A stretch of DNA of 33,695 nucleotides from Candidatus Rokuibacteriota bacterium (GCA_016866775.1 VGLJ01000053.1:1-33695), one strand, 5' to 3'; counted from the stretch's first letter, positions 17,400 to 27,593 are shown. The notes: generated from the letters alone by a model not told the origin. Program-made: numbers and translations.

Positions 17400-17831
17400 A
17401 TGCCGACGTCGATGCCCAGGGAGAGCGACATCCAGCGGAAGTGGTTCGTCGTCGACGCGGACGGCCAGGTGCTCGGGCGCCTCGCCACGCGCGTCGCGAC
17501 CATCCTCCGCGGCAAACACAAGCCCACCTTCAGCCCGCACCTCGATGTCGGTGACCACGTCGTCGTGATCAACGCCGAAAAGGTCCAGCTCACGGGGCGC
17601 AAGCTCAAGAACAAGCAGTACCGCTGGCACACCGGCTACATCGGCGGCCTCAAGGAAGTGAGCGCGGAGACCATGCTGCGCACGCATCCGGACCGCGTGA
17701 TCGAATGGGCCGTGGAAGGCATGCTGCCGAAGAATCGGCTCGGCCGCGCGATGGCCAAGAAGCTCAAGGTGTACCGCGGTGGCGAGCACCCGCACGGCGC
17801 GCAGCAGCCGCAGCCCCTGGAGGTCAGGTAA
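17400..17831 (+). CDS. rplM: 50S ribosomal protein L13
   Basis: 143 aa, normal length. Family features include [18 protein letters not shown] near the start, [20 protein letters not shown], and [28 protein letters not shown] toward the end. AAAGGGA (17389-17395) supports the ATG at 17400; an in-frame ATG 12 nt further would also leave a complete protein. Its TAA overlaps the rpsI ATG (TAATG), as often seen in this conserved pair. Confidence 0.97.
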   Translation: MPTSMPRESDIQRKWFVVDADGQVLGRLATRVATILRGKHKPTFSPHLDVGDHVVVINAEKVQLTGRKLKNKQYRWHTGYIGGLKEVSAETMLRTHPDRVIEWAVEGMLPKNRLGRAMAKKLKVYRGGEHPHGAQQPQPLEVR

Positions 17832-18226
17832 TGGCGGTCCTCGATCGCTTCTACGGCACCGGCCGCCGCAAGACCTCGGTGGCACGCGTCTGGATCCGGC
17901 CGGGCTCCGGCCGCATCGTCGTCAACCGCCGCTCGTTCGAGGACTACTTCCCGCGCGAGACGCTGCGGATGATCATCGCCCAGCCGCTGCAGATCACCAA
18001 CACGTTCGGTCAGTTCGACGTGCTCGCGACCGTCGCCGGCGGCGGCCCGACGGGCCAGGCCGGCGCCGTGCGCCACGGCCTCTCGCGGGCGCTCGCGCGC
18101 TTCGACGAGAAGCTCAGGTCGCCGCTCAAGAAGGCCGGGCTCCTCACGCGCGACCCGCGCATGCGCGAGCGCAAGAAGTACGGCCAGCCGGGCGCCCGAC
18201 AGAAGTTCCAGTACTCGAAGCGGTAG
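17831..18226 (+). CDS. rpsI: 30S ribosomal protein S9
   Basis: 131 aa. It begins [14 protein letters not shown], continues with [19 protein letters not shown] and ends in the basic tail [17 protein letters not shown] that reaches the ribosomal P site. The ATG overlaps the rplM stop by one base. argC begins 8 nt after the stop, so the ribosomal and arginine genes are probably cotranscribed. Confidence 0.97.
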   Translation: MAVLDRFYGTGRRKTSVARVWIRPGSGRIVVNRRSFEDYFPRETLRMIIAQPLQITNTFGQFDVLATVAGGGPTGQAGAVRHGLSRALARFDEKLRSPLKKAGLLTRDPRMRERKKYGQPGARQKFQYSKR

Positions 18227-18234
18227 GGGCGGCG

Positions 18235-19284
18235 ATGATCCGCGTCGCGGTCGCCGGCGCCAGCGGGTACATGGGGGCGGAGCTTCTCCGCCTGCTCCAC
18301 GTGCACCCGCAGGTCACGCTCACGGGTGTGACGTCCGATCGCCTCTCCGGCGAGCGTCTGGACGCCGCGTATCCGCATCTGCGCGGGCTCACCGATCTCA
18401 CGTTCCACGAGCTCGACCCGCGCTGGCTCGCGGAGGTCGCGGACGTCGTGTTCCTCGCGCTGCCGCACCTCGAGTCACAGCGCGCGGTGCCGGCGCTGCG
18501 CGCGGCGGGGACGAAGGTCGTCGACCTGTCCGCGGACTATCGGCTGCGCAGCGCCGACGACTACGTCGAGTGGTACAAGGCGGCGCACCTCGATCCCGAC
18601 GGCCTCGCCTGCGCGGTGTACGGCCTGCCGGAGCTGCACCGGAAGTCGATCGTCGGCGCGTCGCTCGTCGCGTCGCCGGGATGCTATCCCGTCGGAGCGA
18701 TCCTCGCGATCGCGCCGCTCGTGAAGAACGGGCTCGCGCGGCTCGACGGCATCGTCGTCGACGGCAAGTCCGGCGTGACCGGCGCGGGCGCGCAGGGGCG
18801 CAAGGTCGACCCGATGTACCTCTACACCGAGTCGAACGAGAACGTGCAGGCGTACGGCCTCGCGTTCCACCGTCACACGGCGGAGATGGAGCAGGAGCTG
18901 TCGCTCCTCGCCGGCGAGACCGTTCGCGTGTCGTTCACGCCGCACCTGATCCCGCTCAATCGCGGTCTCTTCACCACCGCGTCGGTGCCGCTCGCGACGA
19001 AGCTCGCGACCCCGGACCTGGTGCAGGTCTATCGCGAGTTCTACGCCGGCGAGCCGTTCGTGCGCGTGCTCGGCGAGGGGCAGCGGCCGGCCACGCGCGC
19101 CGTCGTCGGCTCCAACTACTGCGACCTCACCGTCGTCGTCGACGCGCGCACGAGTCGCGCGGTCTGCGTGTCGGCCATCGACAACCTGGGCAAGGGCGGA
19201 TCCGCCAACGGGATCCAGTGCCTGAACGTGATGCTCGGCTGGAACGAGCGCACCGGCCTCGAGGCCCCGCCGGTATACCCATGA
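18235..19284 (+). CDS. argC: N-acetyl-gamma-glutamyl-phosphate reductase
   Basis: 349 aa. The NADP-binding loop is GASGYMGAELLRL (8-20) and the catalytic Cys150 lies in ASPGCYPVGAI. KSGVTGAGAQ and FHRHTAEMEQEL (the latter with the catalytic His region) follow, ending with DNLGKGGSANGIQCLN. It makes N-acetylglutamate semialdehyde in arginine synthesis and is followed by argJ, which acts in the same pathway. Confidence 0.96.
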   Translation: MIRVAVAGASGYMGAELLRLLHVHPQVTLTGVTSDRLSGERLDAAYPHLRGLTDLTFHELDPRWLAEVADVVFLALPHLESQRAVPALRAAGTKVVDLSADYRLRSADDYVEWYKAAHLDPDGLACAVYGLPELHRKSIVGASLVASPGCYPVGAILAIAPLVKNGLARLDGIVVDGKSGVTGAGAQGRKVDPMYLYTESNENVQAYGLAFHRHTAEMEQELSLLAGETVRVSFTPHLIPLNRGLFTTASVPLATKLATPDLVQVYREFYAGEPFVRVLGEGQRPATRAVVGSNYCDLTVVVDARTSRAVCVSAIDNLGKGGSANGIQCLNVMLGWNERTGLEAPPVYP

Positions 19285-19362
19285 CCATCGGCACCCGCGG
19301 AGCGGCACGGCTTTGCCGGGACGCGGAGCGCCGGGGGGCTTGGGGGGCGCCCGGAGCCCCCC
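19285..19362 (+). promoter_or_regulatory. Structured argJ leader masking the ribosome binding site
   Basis: GGGGGGCT (19333-19340) and AGCCCCCC (19355-19362) form a perfect 8-bp stem that ends at the argJ ATG and covers half of its only Shine-Dalgarno, GGAG (19353-19356). The loop contains self-complementary GGGCGCCC. Upstream, CGGC-TTT-GCCG (19308-19318) forms a small hairpin flanked by direct repeats GCGGAGCG (19297-19304, 19323-19330). It may be a translational control or a dispersed chromosomal repeat. Confidence 0.5.
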
Positions 19363-20577
19363 ATGTCTGACATAACCTGGCTCGACGGCGGCGTCACCGC
19401 GGTGCCCGGCGTCCTCGCCGGCGGCGTGGCGGCAGGCATCAAGCCCAGCGGGCGCAAGGACCTCTCGCTCATCTACTCGACCACGCCCGCGCGAGCGGCC
19501 GCGGTCTTCACGTCGAACCAGGTGAAGGGCGCGCCCGTGCTCGTGTCGATGGATCACGTGCGCGGCGGCATCGCGCAGGCGATCGTGGCGAACGCCGGCT
19601 GCGCGAACGTCTGCACCGGCGAGCAGGGCCTGAAGGACGCGCGCGAGATGACGCGGCTGACCGGCGAGCTCTTGAAGATCCCGCCCAAGCACGTGCTCAT
19701 CGCGGCGACCGGCGTGATCGGCGTGACGCTGCCGATGGACAAGATCCGCGCGGCGCTGCCGAAGCTCGTGAAGTCGCTCTCGCCGAAGGGCGGACGCGCG
19801 GCGGCCGAAGCCATCATGACGACCGATACGCGTCCCAAGGAAGCGGCGCTCCGCTGCGAGGTCAACGGGCGCCCGGTCACGATCGGCGGGATCGCCAAGG
19901 GCGTCGCGATGCTCGAGCCGCACCTGGCGACGATGTTCTGCTTCATCGTCACCGACGCGGTCATCGCGCGTGACACGCTCGGCGCGGTCACGCGTCAGGT
20001 GGTGGGGCGGTCGTTCAACCGCGTGACCGTGGACGGCGATCAGTCGACGAGCGACACCGTCGCGGTCCTGGCCAACGGCCTCGCCGACAACGCTCCGCTC
20101 GAGACCGGCGGGCGGGGGATGCGGCCGTTCGTGCGCGCGCTCGACGCGCTGGCGGGCAAGCTCGCGCGGATGCTCGTCGCGGACGGGGAGGGCGCCACGA
20201 AGCTCATCGCCGTCACCGTGCGCGGCGCGGCCAGCCGGCGCGACGCGCTGGCCGCGGCCCGGAGCGTGGCCAACTCGCCGCTGGTGAAGACCGCGATCAA
20301 CGGCATGGACCCCAACTGGGGCCGCATCATGATGGCGCTCGGCAAGTCGCCGGCGCGCATCGACCAGGACAAGGTCGCGATCAGCTTCAACGACGAGACC
20401 CTGGCCGAGCGGGGGATGCTGCGCGACGGCGTGCGCCTCGAGCGCGTTCGCGAGATCATGGGAGGGACGGAGTACACGATCGCCATCGACCTGGGACTGG
20501 GCCGGGGCGAGGAGACCGTCTGGACGTGCGACCTCAGCGAGGAGTACGTCCGGCTCAACTCGAAGTACACGACATAA
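19363..20577 (+). CDS. argJ: Glutamate N-acetyltransferase / amino-acid acetyltransferase
   Basis: 404 aa, normal for ArgJ. It is made as one chain and self-cleaved before the nucleophile Thr190 in [24 protein letters not shown] (116-128) gives the oxyanion threonine and glycines, and [24 protein letters not shown] and the terminal [12 protein letters not shown] are typical. ArgJ recycles the acetyl group from acetylornithine to glutamate; whether this one also uses acetyl-CoA cannot be read. GGAG is 6 nt before the ATG. Confidence 0.95.
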   Translation: MSDITWLDGGVTAVPGVLAGGVAAGIKPSGRKDLSLIYSTTPARAAAVFTSNQVKGAPVLVSMDHVRGGIAQAIVANAGCANVCTGEQGLKDAREMTRLTGELLKIPPKHVLIAATGVIGVTLPMDKIRAALPKLVKSLSPKGGRAAAEAIMTTDTRPKEAALRCEVNGRPVTIGGIAKGVAMLEPHLATMFCFIVTDAVIARDTLGAVTRQVVGRSFNRVTVDGDQSTSDTVAVLANGLADNAPLETGGRGMRPFVRALDALAGKLARMLVADGEGATKLIAVTVRGAASRRDALAAARSVANSPLVKTAINGMDPNWGRIMMALGKSPARIDQDKVAISFNDETLAERGMLRDGVRLERVREIMGGTEYTIAIDLGLGRGEETVWTCDLSEEYVRLNSKYTT

Positions 20578-20620
20578 ACGGGTCGGTTGTCACCACTACG
20601 CACGCCGCGCACGCATCGGT

Positions 20621-20637
20621 CCGGCGCAGAGCGCCGG
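20621..20637 (+). promoter_or_regulatory. Hairpin in the rpsB leader
   Basis: CCGGCGC (20621-20627), loop AGA, GCGCCGG (20631-20637) is a perfect 7-bp stem in the 91-nt argJ-rpsB gap. No U-run follows, so it is not a standard terminator. It stands 31 nt before rpsB, whose ribosome binding site is GAGGAGGAG. Autoregulatory S2 leaders are known in other bacteria, but no sequence match is claimed. Confidence 0.4.
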
Positions 20638-20668
20638 GAGCGCGGCGGAGGCTAACCGAGGAGGAGAC

Positions 20669-21424
20669 ATGGCCGCGCTGACGATGAAGGAACTGCTCGA
20701 GGCCGGAGTGCACTTCGGCCATCAGACCAAGCGCTGGAACCCGAAGATGCAGAAGTACATCTTCGGCGAGCGCAACGGCATCTACATCATCGACCTGCAG
20801 AAGACCCTCAAGAAGTTCCGCGACGCCTACGCCTTCGTCCGCGATCTCTCCGCGCAGGGCGGGACGATGCTGTTCATCGGCACGAAGAAGCAGGCGCAGG
20901 AGACGGTGTTCGAGGAGGCGGGCCGCTGCGGGATGTACTACGTGAACCAGCGCTGGCTGGGCGGCACGCTCACGAACTTCGCGACGATCCGCAAGTCCAT
21001 CGCCCGGCTCAAGAAGCTCGAGGAGATGAAGGAGACGGGCGAGTTCGACCGCCTGCCGAAGAAGGAAGTGCTCGAGCTCGAGCGCGAGCGCGAGAAGCTC
21101 GAGAAGGCGCTCCAGGGCATCAAGACCATGGACTCGCTGCCGTCGTCGGTCTTCATCATCGATCCCCGCAAGGAGAAGATCGCGGTGATGGAGGCCCAGC
21201 GGCTCGGCATCCCGATCGTGGCGATCGTCGACACCAACTGTGACCCCACCGGCATCGACTACCCCATCCCGGGCAACGACGACGCGATCCGCGCCGTCCG
21301 TCTGATCACCGCGCGCATCGTCGACGCGATCAACGAGGGGCGCGGGACGCTGTCGAAGGACGAGGCCGAGCCTACCGGCGAGGAGGCGGAGCCCGAGATG
21401 GCGGCCGCGCAGGCGGAGGCGTAG
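20669..21424 (+). CDS. rpsB: 30S ribosomal protein S2
   Basis: 251 aa. It starts [22 protein letters not shown], with [18 protein letters not shown], then [26 protein letters not shown] and the C-terminal [20 protein letters not shown]. The middle helix is rich in charged residues as usual, and an acidic Glu-rich tail ends the protein. It is followed 4 nt later by tsf, the standard partner. Confidence 0.97.
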   Translation: MAALTMKELLEAGVHFGHQTKRWNPKMQKYIFGERNGIYIIDLQKTLKKFRDAYAFVRDLSAQGGTMLFIGTKKQAQETVFEEAGRCGMYYVNQRWLGGTLTNFATIRKSIARLKKLEEMKETGEFDRLPKKEVLELEREREKLEKALQGIKTMDSLPSSVFIIDPRKEKIAVMEAQRLGIPIVAIVDTNCDPTGIDYPIPGNDDAIRAVRLITARIVDAINEGRGTLSKDEAEPTGEEAEPEMAAAQAEA

Positions 21425-21428
21425 GAGG

Positions 21429-22034
21429 ATGGCGGCCAGCGCACAGCTCGTGAAGGAGCTCCGGGACCGCACCGGGGCCGGTGTGATGGACTGCAAGGAG
21501 GCGCTCAACGCCTCGAACGACGACCTCGAGACGGCGGTCGAGTACCTGCGCAAGAAGGGCATCGCGTCCGCCGCGAAGAAGGCCCACCGCGAGGCGAAGG
21601 AAGGCGTGGTCGGCTCCTACATCCACGCGGGGGCGAAGCTCGGCGTGATCGTCGAGGTCAATTGCGAGAGCGACTTCGTGGCCCGCACCGACGCGTTCCA
21701 GGGGCTCGTGAAGGACCTCGCGATGCAGGTGGCGGCGGCCAACCCGACGTACGTCGCGCGCGAAGACATCCCGGGCGACGTGCTCGAGAAGGAGCGCGAG
21801 ATCACCCGCGCGCAGATGGCGGACCAGAAGAAGCCGCAGCAGGTCCTCGACAAGATCGTCGAAGGCAAGCTCGAGAAGTTCTTCACCGAGGCCTGTCTGC
21901 TCGAGCAGCCCTTCATCAAGGATTCGACGGGCAAGACCAAGGTGAAGGATCTCGTCGCCACCGCCACCGCCAAGACGGGCGAGCGGGTGGTGGTCAAGCG
22001 CTTCGCGCGCTTCCAGGTCGGCGAGGCGAGCTAG
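21429..22034 (+). CDS. tsf: Elongation factor Ts (short form)
   Basis: 201 aa, the short type seen in Thermus and others, against 283 in E. coli; one half of the duplicated core is missing. The nucleotide-exchange motif region is [13 protein letters not shown] (14-26) followed by CESDFVAR (79-86). It recycles EF-Tu-GDP. AGGAGG directly before the ATG lies at the end of rpsB, indicating coupling. Confidence 0.96.
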   Translation: MAASAQLVKELRDRTGAGVMDCKEALNASNDDLETAVEYLRKKGIASAAKKAHREAKEGVVGSYIHAGAKLGVIVEVNCESDFVARTDAFQGLVKDLAMQVAAANPTYVAREDIPGDVLEKEREITRAQMADQKKPQQVLDKIVEGKLEKFFTEACLLEQPFIKDSTGKTKVKDLVATATAKTGERVVVKRFARFQVGEAS

Positions 22035-22038
22035 GCGC

Positions 22039-22797
22039 GTGACCGCCGGCGGAAGCGTCGGACGTCCGGCCTACAAACGCGTCGTCTTGAAGCTCTCGGG
22101 CGAGGCGCTGGCCGGCGCCGGCGAGTACGGCATCGATCCGGACGTCCTCAAACGCATTGCCGCCGAGCTGCGCGAGGTCATCTCCATCCGGACGGAGGAC
22201 GGCCACGTGCAGGTCGCGGTCGTCATCGGCGGCGGGAACATCTTCCGCGGCATGAAGGCGGAGCAGCAGGGAATGGACCGCGGCACCGCCGACTACATGG
22301 GCATGCTCGCGACCGTGATGAACGCGCTCGCGCTCCAGGACGCCCTCGAACGCGAGGGCGTGCACACGCGCGTGCTGTCGGCCATCGAGATGCGCGCGGT
22401 CGCCGAGCCGTACATCCGCCGCCGCGCGATGCGCCACCTCGAGAAGGGGCGGGTGGTGATCTTCGCGGCGGGCACCGGCAACCCGTTCTTCACCACCGAC
22501 ACCGCGGGCGCGCTCCGTGCCGTCGAGATCGGCGCCGACGCGATCATGAAGGCCACGAAGGTCGACGGCATCTACTCGGCGGATCCCAAGCGCGATCCGA
22601 CCGCGAAGCGGCTGTCGCACGTCACCTACCGCGAGGTCCTCGCCAAGGGCCTCGAGGTGATGGACGCCACGGCCGTCTCGCTGTGCATGGACAACAAGCT
22701 GCCGATCGTCATCTTCGACCTCACACGCGCGGGCAACATCAAGCGCATCGTGCTGGGCGAGCCGGTCGGCTCGATCGTGTCCGCAGAAGGAGGTTGA
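22039..22797 (+). CDS. pyrH: UMP kinase
   Basis: 252 aa, amino-acid-kinase fold. Motifs are KLSGEAL (18-24), [11 protein letters not shown], and [35 protein letters not shown] with the UMP- and ATP-binding residues. It makes UDP from UMP. The GTG start has only a weak ribosome binding site, 4 nt after the tsf stop, so coupling is likely. Its last codons contain the AAGGAGG that serves frr. Confidence 0.95.
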   Translation: MTAGGSVGRPAYKRVVLKLSGEALAGAGEYGIDPDVLKRIAAELREVISIRTEDGHVQVAVVIGGGNIFRGMKAEQQGMDRGTADYMGMLATVMNALALQDALEREGVHTRVLSAIEMRAVAEPYIRRRAMRHLEKGRVVIFAAGTGNPFFTTDTAGALRAVEIGADAIMKATKVDGIYSADPKRDPTAKRLSHVTYREVLAKGLEVMDATAVSLCMDNKLPIVIFDLTRAGNIKRIVLGEPVGSIVSAEGG

Positions 22798-22802
22798 CGG
22801 CC

Positions 22803-23378
22803 ATGGGGCAGAACGCCATGCAGGGCGTCCTCAAGGACATCGACACCCGGATGAAGGCCGCGCTGGAGGCGCTCGGACGAGAATTCGCCGCCATCCGCAC
22901 CGGCCGCGCGTCAGCGAACCTGCTCGATACCGTGCGCGTCGACTACTACGGCAACGCGACGCCGGTGAACCAGATGGCGTCGGTCTCCGTCCCCGACGCG
23001 CGCACGATCGTGATCCAGCCGTGGGAGCAGGGACAGCTCAAGGCCATCGAGAAGGCCATCCAGATCGCCGACCTGGGGCTGAACCCGCAGAACGACGGCA
23101 AGATCATCCGGCTCGTGCTGCCCACGCTCACGGAAGAGCGCCGCAAGCAGCTCGCGAAGTCGGTGGGCAAGGTGGCCGAGGAGGGGCGCGTCTCGGTCCG
23201 GAACATCCGCCGTGAGGCCAACGACAAGCTCAAGGCGATGGCGAAGGACAAGAAGGCGCCGATCACCGAGGACGAGGAGCGCCGCGGTCACGACCAGATC
23301 CAGAAGATGACGGACCAGTACATCGCGAAGGTCGACGAGCTCCTCAAGAAGAAGGAGCAGGAGATCCTGTCCTTCTGA
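22803..23378 (+). CDS. frr: Ribosome recycling factor
   Basis: 191 aa from an ATG preceded by AAGGAGG. Typical blocks: FAAIRTGRASANLLDTVRVDYYG, NQMASVSVPDARTIVIQPWE, and VRNIRREANDKLKAMAKDK. It splits post-termination ribosomes with EF-G. TGATG overlap with uppS. Confidence 0.96.
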   Translation: MGQNAMQGVLKDIDTRMKAALEALGREFAAIRTGRASANLLDTVRVDYYGNATPVNQMASVSVPDARTIVIQPWEQGQLKAIEKAIQIADLGLNPQNDGKIIRLVLPTLTEERRKQLAKSVGKVAEEGRVSVRNIRREANDKLKAMAKDKKAPITEDEERRGHDQIQKMTDQYIAKVDELLKKKEQEILSF

Positions 23379-24187
23379 TGCGGTGGCGGCGCGGCTCCAC
23401 CAAGGCGGCGGAGAGCGAGCGCGACGAGCGCACCGCGGAGCGCCTCGACGCGCTGGGCGAGCGCGAGCTCGCGGAGCTCGTGCGCAGCCAGCCCGTGCCG
23501 GCCCACGTCGCCATCATCATGGACGGCAACGGCCGCTGGGCGACCCAGCGCGGGTACCCGCGCATCGCGGGCCATCGCGAAGGCGTGAAGACCGCGCGGA
23601 AGATCGTCCGCGCCGCCGACGCCGTCGGCGTCCGCTACCTCACGCTCTACGCGTTCTCGACGGAGAACTGGACGCGGCCCGAAGACGAAGTCTCGATGCT
23701 CATGACGCTCCTCGAGCACACCGTGCAGTCCGAGCTGCCGGAGCTGATGGAGCGCAACGTGCGCCTGCGCGTGATCGGCCGCACCGACGGCGTGCCGTCC
23801 GGCGTGCGGCGCGGCATCGCCAAGGTCGTCGACGGCACGCGGGCCAACACCGGCATGCAGCTCATGATGGCCTTCAACTACGGCGGGCGGGACGAGCTGC
23901 TCGACGCGTTCCGCCGCCTCGCGGTCGAGGTGCGCGACGGCCGCCTCGAGCCCGAGGCCATCAGCGAGAAGGACGTGAGCCGCGCGCTCTACACCGCCGA
24001 CATCCCCGATCCCGACCTGCTCATCCGCACGAGCGGCGAGATGCGCCTGTCGAACTTCCTCCTGTGGCAGATCGCCTACACCGAGCTCTGGATTACGCGC
24101 GATCTCTGGCCGGACTTCGACGGGCGCGCGCTCTATCGCGCCATCGCCGACTTCCAGGGCCGGACGCGGCGCTTCGGCGGCGTGTGA
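23378..24187 (+). CDS. uppS: Polyprenyl diphosphate synthase (undecaprenyl-PP, cis type)
   Basis: 269 aa, including about 40 extra charged residues before the conserved core. The catalytic Asp49 is in IIMDGNGRWA, with GHREGV, YAFSTENWTRP and the signature RTSGEMRLSNFLLWQ. It extends farnesyl-PP to the lipid carrier for cell-wall and other surface glycans. Such a carrier is presumably also used by the GT2/GT39 pair elsewhere in the window (inference). Confidence 0.95.
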   Translation: MRWRRGSTKAAESERDERTAERLDALGERELAELVRSQPVPAHVAIIMDGNGRWATQRGYPRIAGHREGVKTARKIVRAADAVGVRYLTLYAFSTENWTRPEDEVSMLMTLLEHTVQSELPELMERNVRLRVIGRTDGVPSGVRRGIAKVVDGTRANTGMQLMMAFNYGGRDELLDAFRRLAVEVRDGRLEPEAISEKDVSRALYTADIPDPDLLIRTSGEMRLSNFLLWQIAYTELWITRDLWPDFDGRALYRAIADFQGRTRRFGGV

Positions 24188-24188
24188 C

Positions 24189-25049
24189 ATGGACCTGGTG
24201 GCCGGGGCGGGCGTGGCCGTCGGCTCGGCGGGGAAGCCGGCGTTGCTGAAGCGGCTGGCGAGCGCCGTCGTCCTGCTGCCGGTGTTCCTGCTGATCGTCG
24301 TCAAGGCGCCGGCGTTCCTGTTCAACGCGCTCGTCGTCATCGCGAGCGCGCTCGCGTTGTGGGAGCTGATGCGGCTCTTCGAGCAGGGCGGACGCCCGGC
24401 GTATCGCACGCTCGGCGTCGTGGCGGGCACGGCGGTCACCGCCGCGTTCGGCGCGTCGCGCCTCCTCGAGCCGATGACGCTGCCGGCGCTCGTCCTGGCG
24501 CTCGCGGTCGGCGCCGTGCTGTCGGCGCCGCTCTGGGCGAAGGCGCCCGCGACGGAGCCCGCGGCGAACACGCTGCTCGCGATCCTCTACGTCGGGTGGC
24601 TGCTCGGCTACGGCATCCTCCTCCACCACACGTCGCCGATCGGCGACGAGCTCGTGCTGTTCCTCGTCGGCGTCACCTGGATCGGCGAGACCGCCGCGTA
24701 CCTCGTCGGCTCCGCGGTCGGCCGCCACAAGCTCGCGCCGGTCATCAGCCCCAAGAAGACCGTGGAGGGCGCGGCGGCGCAGGTCGTGATGTCGGTGGTC
24801 AGCGGCGCCGCCCTCGGCGCATGGCTGCTTCCGCAGTGCGGGACCGCGGTGGCGATCGCCGGCGGCGCGCTCGTCGGCGTCGTCGGCCAGGTCGGCGATC
24901 TCGCGGAGTCCGTCATCAAGCGCAGCGTCGGCACCAAAGACACGGGAGGGATCATTCCCGGCCACGGCGGCGTCCTCGATCGCATCGACAGCCTGCTCTT
25001 CAACCTGCCCGCCTTCTACTACTTCACGCTCGCGGCGGGATGCCGATGA
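24189..25049 (+). CDS. cdsA: Phosphatidate cytidylyltransferase
   Basis: 286 aa integral membrane protein with about eight hydrophobic segments. The CDS signature stands near the end: KRSVGTKDTGGIIPGHGGVLDRIDS, with its Lys-Asp and HGG-x-x-DR-x-D residues intact. It makes CDP-diacylglycerol. It starts 1 nt after uppS and its TGA overlaps the dxr ATG. Confidence 0.95.
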   Translation: MDLVAGAGVAVGSAGKPALLKRLASAVVLLPVFLLIVVKAPAFLFNALVVIASALALWELMRLFEQGGRPAYRTLGVVAGTAVTAAFGASRLLEPMTLPALVLALAVGAVLSAPLWAKAPATEPAANTLLAILYVGWLLGYGILLHHTSPIGDELVLFLVGVTWIGETAAYLVGSAVGRHKLAPVISPKKTVEGAAAQVVMSVVSGAALGAWLLPQCGTAVAIAGGALVGVVGQVGDLAESVIKRSVGTKDTGGIIPGHGGVLDRIDSLLFNLPAFYYFTLAAGCR

Positions 25050-26215
25050 AGCGCGTCACGCTCCTCGGCGCCACCGGATCGATCGGGCTGCGGGCCCTCG
25101 AGGTGGTGCAGAGCTACCCGGACGAGCTCGCGGTGGCGGGGCTCGCGGCGCGCGGCTCGAACGTCGAGCTGATCGCCGATCTGTGCCGCCGCCATTCGCC
25201 CGCCGCCGTCGCGCTCATCGACCCGGACGCCGTCGACCGTCTGGCGAAGGCGCTGCCGTCGCCGCGGCCCGAGCTCCTGCGGGGTCCCCAGGGGCTGGTG
25301 ACGCTCGCGCGCGAGGTCGACGCGGACATCGTGCTCTCGGCGCTCGTCGGCGCGGCGGGCTTGCTGCCGACGATGGCGGGCATCCAGGCGGGGCGCGCGA
25401 TGGCGCTCGCCAACAAGGAAACGCTCGTGATGGCGGGCAGCCTGATGACCGCGGCCGCGCGCGACGGCCGCGTGCCGCTGCTTCCCGTCGACTCCGAGCA
25501 CAGCGCGATCTTCCAGTGCCTCGCCGGTCACAACGGCCGTGACGTGCAGCGCATCCTCCTCACCGGCTCGGGCGGTCCGTTCCGCGAGACGCCGAAGGCC
25601 GCGCTCGCCACGGTCACGGTCGACGACGCGCTCCGCCACCCCACGTGGAAGATGGGGCCGAAGATCACCATCGACTCCGCCACGATGATGAACAAGGGCC
25701 TCGAGATCATCGAGGCGCGCTGGCTCTTCGACGTGGACCCCGAGCAGGTGCAGGTCGTGGTGCACCCGCAGTCGATCGTGCACTCGATGGTCGAGTACGT
25801 CGACGGCGCGGTGATCGCCCAGCTCGGCGTCGCCGACATGGGGATTCCGATCCTCTACGCGCTCACGTATCCCGAGCGCCGGCCCGTGCCCGGCTCGCGT
25901 CTCGACCTCACCAAGGTCGGGGCACTCACGTTCTTCGAGCCGGATCCCGACAAGTTCGCGTGCCTCAGGCTCGCGCGCGCCGTCCTGGATGCGGGCGGCG
26001 TCGCGCCGGTGGTGCTCAATGCCGCCAACGAAATCGCCGTGGCGGCGTTCCTGGACAAGCGCATCCGTTTCACGGCGATCGCCGAACTCATCGAGCGCGC
26101 GCTCGCGGCCATGCCGCCCGCCGCGCTCACCTCGATCGAGCAGTGCGTCGCCGTCGACGCCGAGGCGCGCCGCCGCGTCGAGGCGTTCGTCGACGCCGGT
26201 ATCGGAAGAAGGTAG
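25046..26215 (+). CDS. dxr: 1-deoxy-D-xylulose 5-phosphate reductoisomerase
   Basis: 389 aa. NADPH loop GATGSIG (8-14), NKETLVMAG (123-131), and the metal site D149-S-E151-H in VDSEHSAIFQ, then SGGPFR and TMMNKGLEIIEARWLF. First committed step of the MEP isoprenoid route. ATG 25046 overlaps the cdsA stop; an ATG 6 nt earlier (25040) would add Met-Pro. Its product pathway includes ispG two genes downstream. Confidence 0.96.
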   Translation: MKRVTLLGATGSIGLRALEVVQSYPDELAVAGLAARGSNVELIADLCRRHSPAAVALIDPDAVDRLAKALPSPRPELLRGPQGLVTLAREVDADIVLSALVGAAGLLPTMAGIQAGRAMALANKETLVMAGSLMTAAARDGRVPLLPVDSEHSAIFQCLAGHNGRDVQRILLTGSGGPFRETPKAALATVTVDDALRHPTWKMGPKITIDSATMMNKGLEIIEARWLFDVDPEQVQVVVHPQSIVHSMVEYVDGAVIAQLGVADMGIPILYALTYPERRPVPGSRLDLTKVGALTFFEPDPDKFACLRLARAVLDAGGVAPVVLNAANEIAVAAFLDKRIRFTAIAELIERALAAMPPAALTSIEQCVAVDAEARRRVEAFVDAGIGRR

Positions 26216-26221
26216 AGAGCT

Positions 26222-27586
26222 GTGACGACCATCATCTCGTTCGTGATCGTCATCGGGATCCTGATCCTGATCCACGAGCTCGGCCATTTCTTCGTCGCCC
26301 GGTGGACGGGCGTGGGCGTCGAGCGGTTCTCCATCGGCTTCGGTCCGGTGCTGCTGCGCTGGCGCGGCAAGGAGACGGAGTACTGCCTGTCCGCCATCCC
26401 GATGGGCGGTTACGTGAAGATGCTCGGCGAGGAGAACCCGCTCGAGGGCGGCACGGAGCTTCCCTACGACCCGAAGAAGGCGTTCGCGCTGAAGCCGCTC
26501 TGGGCGCGCTTCCTCATCGTCTTCGCGGGACCGGGGATGAACTTCGTGCTCGCCGCCGTCATCGTCGCAGCCGTGCTCGCGACCGTCGGGCGCCCCGTGT
26601 GGCCCGCGATCTCCGGACGCGTCGTCGAGAACGGTCCGGCCGCGAAGGCGGGGCTCCGGTCGGGCGACGTCGTGCTGTCCATCGACGGGCGCCCGGTGAA
26701 GTACTGGGAGGACGTGGACCGCGCGGTGGCCGCGTCCGATGGCCGGCCGCTCGAGATGGTCGTGAAGCGCGGCGAGACCTCGCAGACGATCACGGTCGCG
26801 CCGCAGCGCACGACCGTGCAGGACCCGATCCTGCGCGAGTCGAAGGAGACGCTCGACATCGGCGCCGGGCCGCAGAGCGTGCCCCAGATCAGCTCGGTGA
26901 ATCCCGGCTCGCCCGCGGAGAAGGCGGGGCTGCAGCCGGGCGACGTCGTGCTGGCCATCGGCGGCAAGCGCGTCTTCACGGCCGAAGATCTGGTGCAGGC
27001 CATCCGCTCGCGTCCGGGGCAGACGGTGCCGATCGAGATCGAGCGCGAAGCCAAGAAGCTCACGCTGACGGTCACGCCGAATGCGGAGGAAGAGAAGCAG
27101 CCGAGCGGCGAGACCGTGCAGGTCGGACGCATCCAGGCCGGCATCGGCAGCAAGGCGGTGAGCTTCGTCGCCTACGATCCGATCCGCGCGATCTGGCACG
27201 GCAGCGTCTGGACGAAGGACATGACCGTCATCACCGTGAAGGGGTTCTGGAAGCTGATCGTCGGCACGATCGATCGCTCGAACATCGGCGGGCCGATCCA
27301 GATCGCCTCGATGGCGGGCCAGCAGGCCAGGGAAGGGTTCGGGCCGCTCGCGATGTTCACGGCCATCATCAGCGTGAACCTCGCCGTGCTGAACCTCTTG
27401 CCCGTGCCCATGCTCGACGGCGGCCACCTCTTCTTCTTCATCATCGAGGCCGTCCTCGGCCGCCCGCTCTCGCTGCGCAAGCGCGAGGCCGCGCAGCAGC
27501 TCGGCTTCGTGCTGCTGATGCTGCTCATGGTCTACGCGCTCTACAACGACCTCGTGCGGATCGACGCGTTCAAATTCCTCAAGTAG
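26222..27586 (+). CDS. rseP: Site-2 intramembrane metalloprotease
   Basis: 454 aa, close to E. coli RseP (450). The zinc motif HELGH (18-22) lies in the first membrane helix and the third ligand in PMLDGGH near 396-400. Two PDZ domains lie between (about 118-195 and 205-300), matching the tandem-PDZ RseP type. These enzymes cleave anti-sigma factors or signal peptides within the membrane. The GTG start is preceded by a weak AGAG. Confidence 0.95.
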   Translation: MTTIISFVIVIGILILIHELGHFFVARWTGVGVERFSIGFGPVLLRWRGKETEYCLSAIPMGGYVKMLGEENPLEGGTELPYDPKKAFALKPLWARFLIVFAGPGMNFVLAAVIVAAVLATVGRPVWPAISGRVVENGPAAKAGLRSGDVVLSIDGRPVKYWEDVDRAVAASDGRPLEMVVKRGETSQTITVAPQRTTVQDPILRESKETLDIGAGPQSVPQISSVNPGSPAEKAGLQPGDVVLAIGGKRVFTAEDLVQAIRSRPGQTVPIEIEREAKKLTLTVTPNAEEEKQPSGETVQVGRIQAGIGSKAVSFVAYDPIRAIWHGSVWTKDMTVITVKGFWKLIVGTIDRSNIGGPIQIASMAGQQAREGFGPLAMFTAIISVNLAVLNLLPVPMLDGGHLFFFIIEAVLGRPLSLRKREAAQQLGFVLLMLLMVYALYNDLVRIDAFKFLK

Positions 27587-27593
27587 GGGCGAC

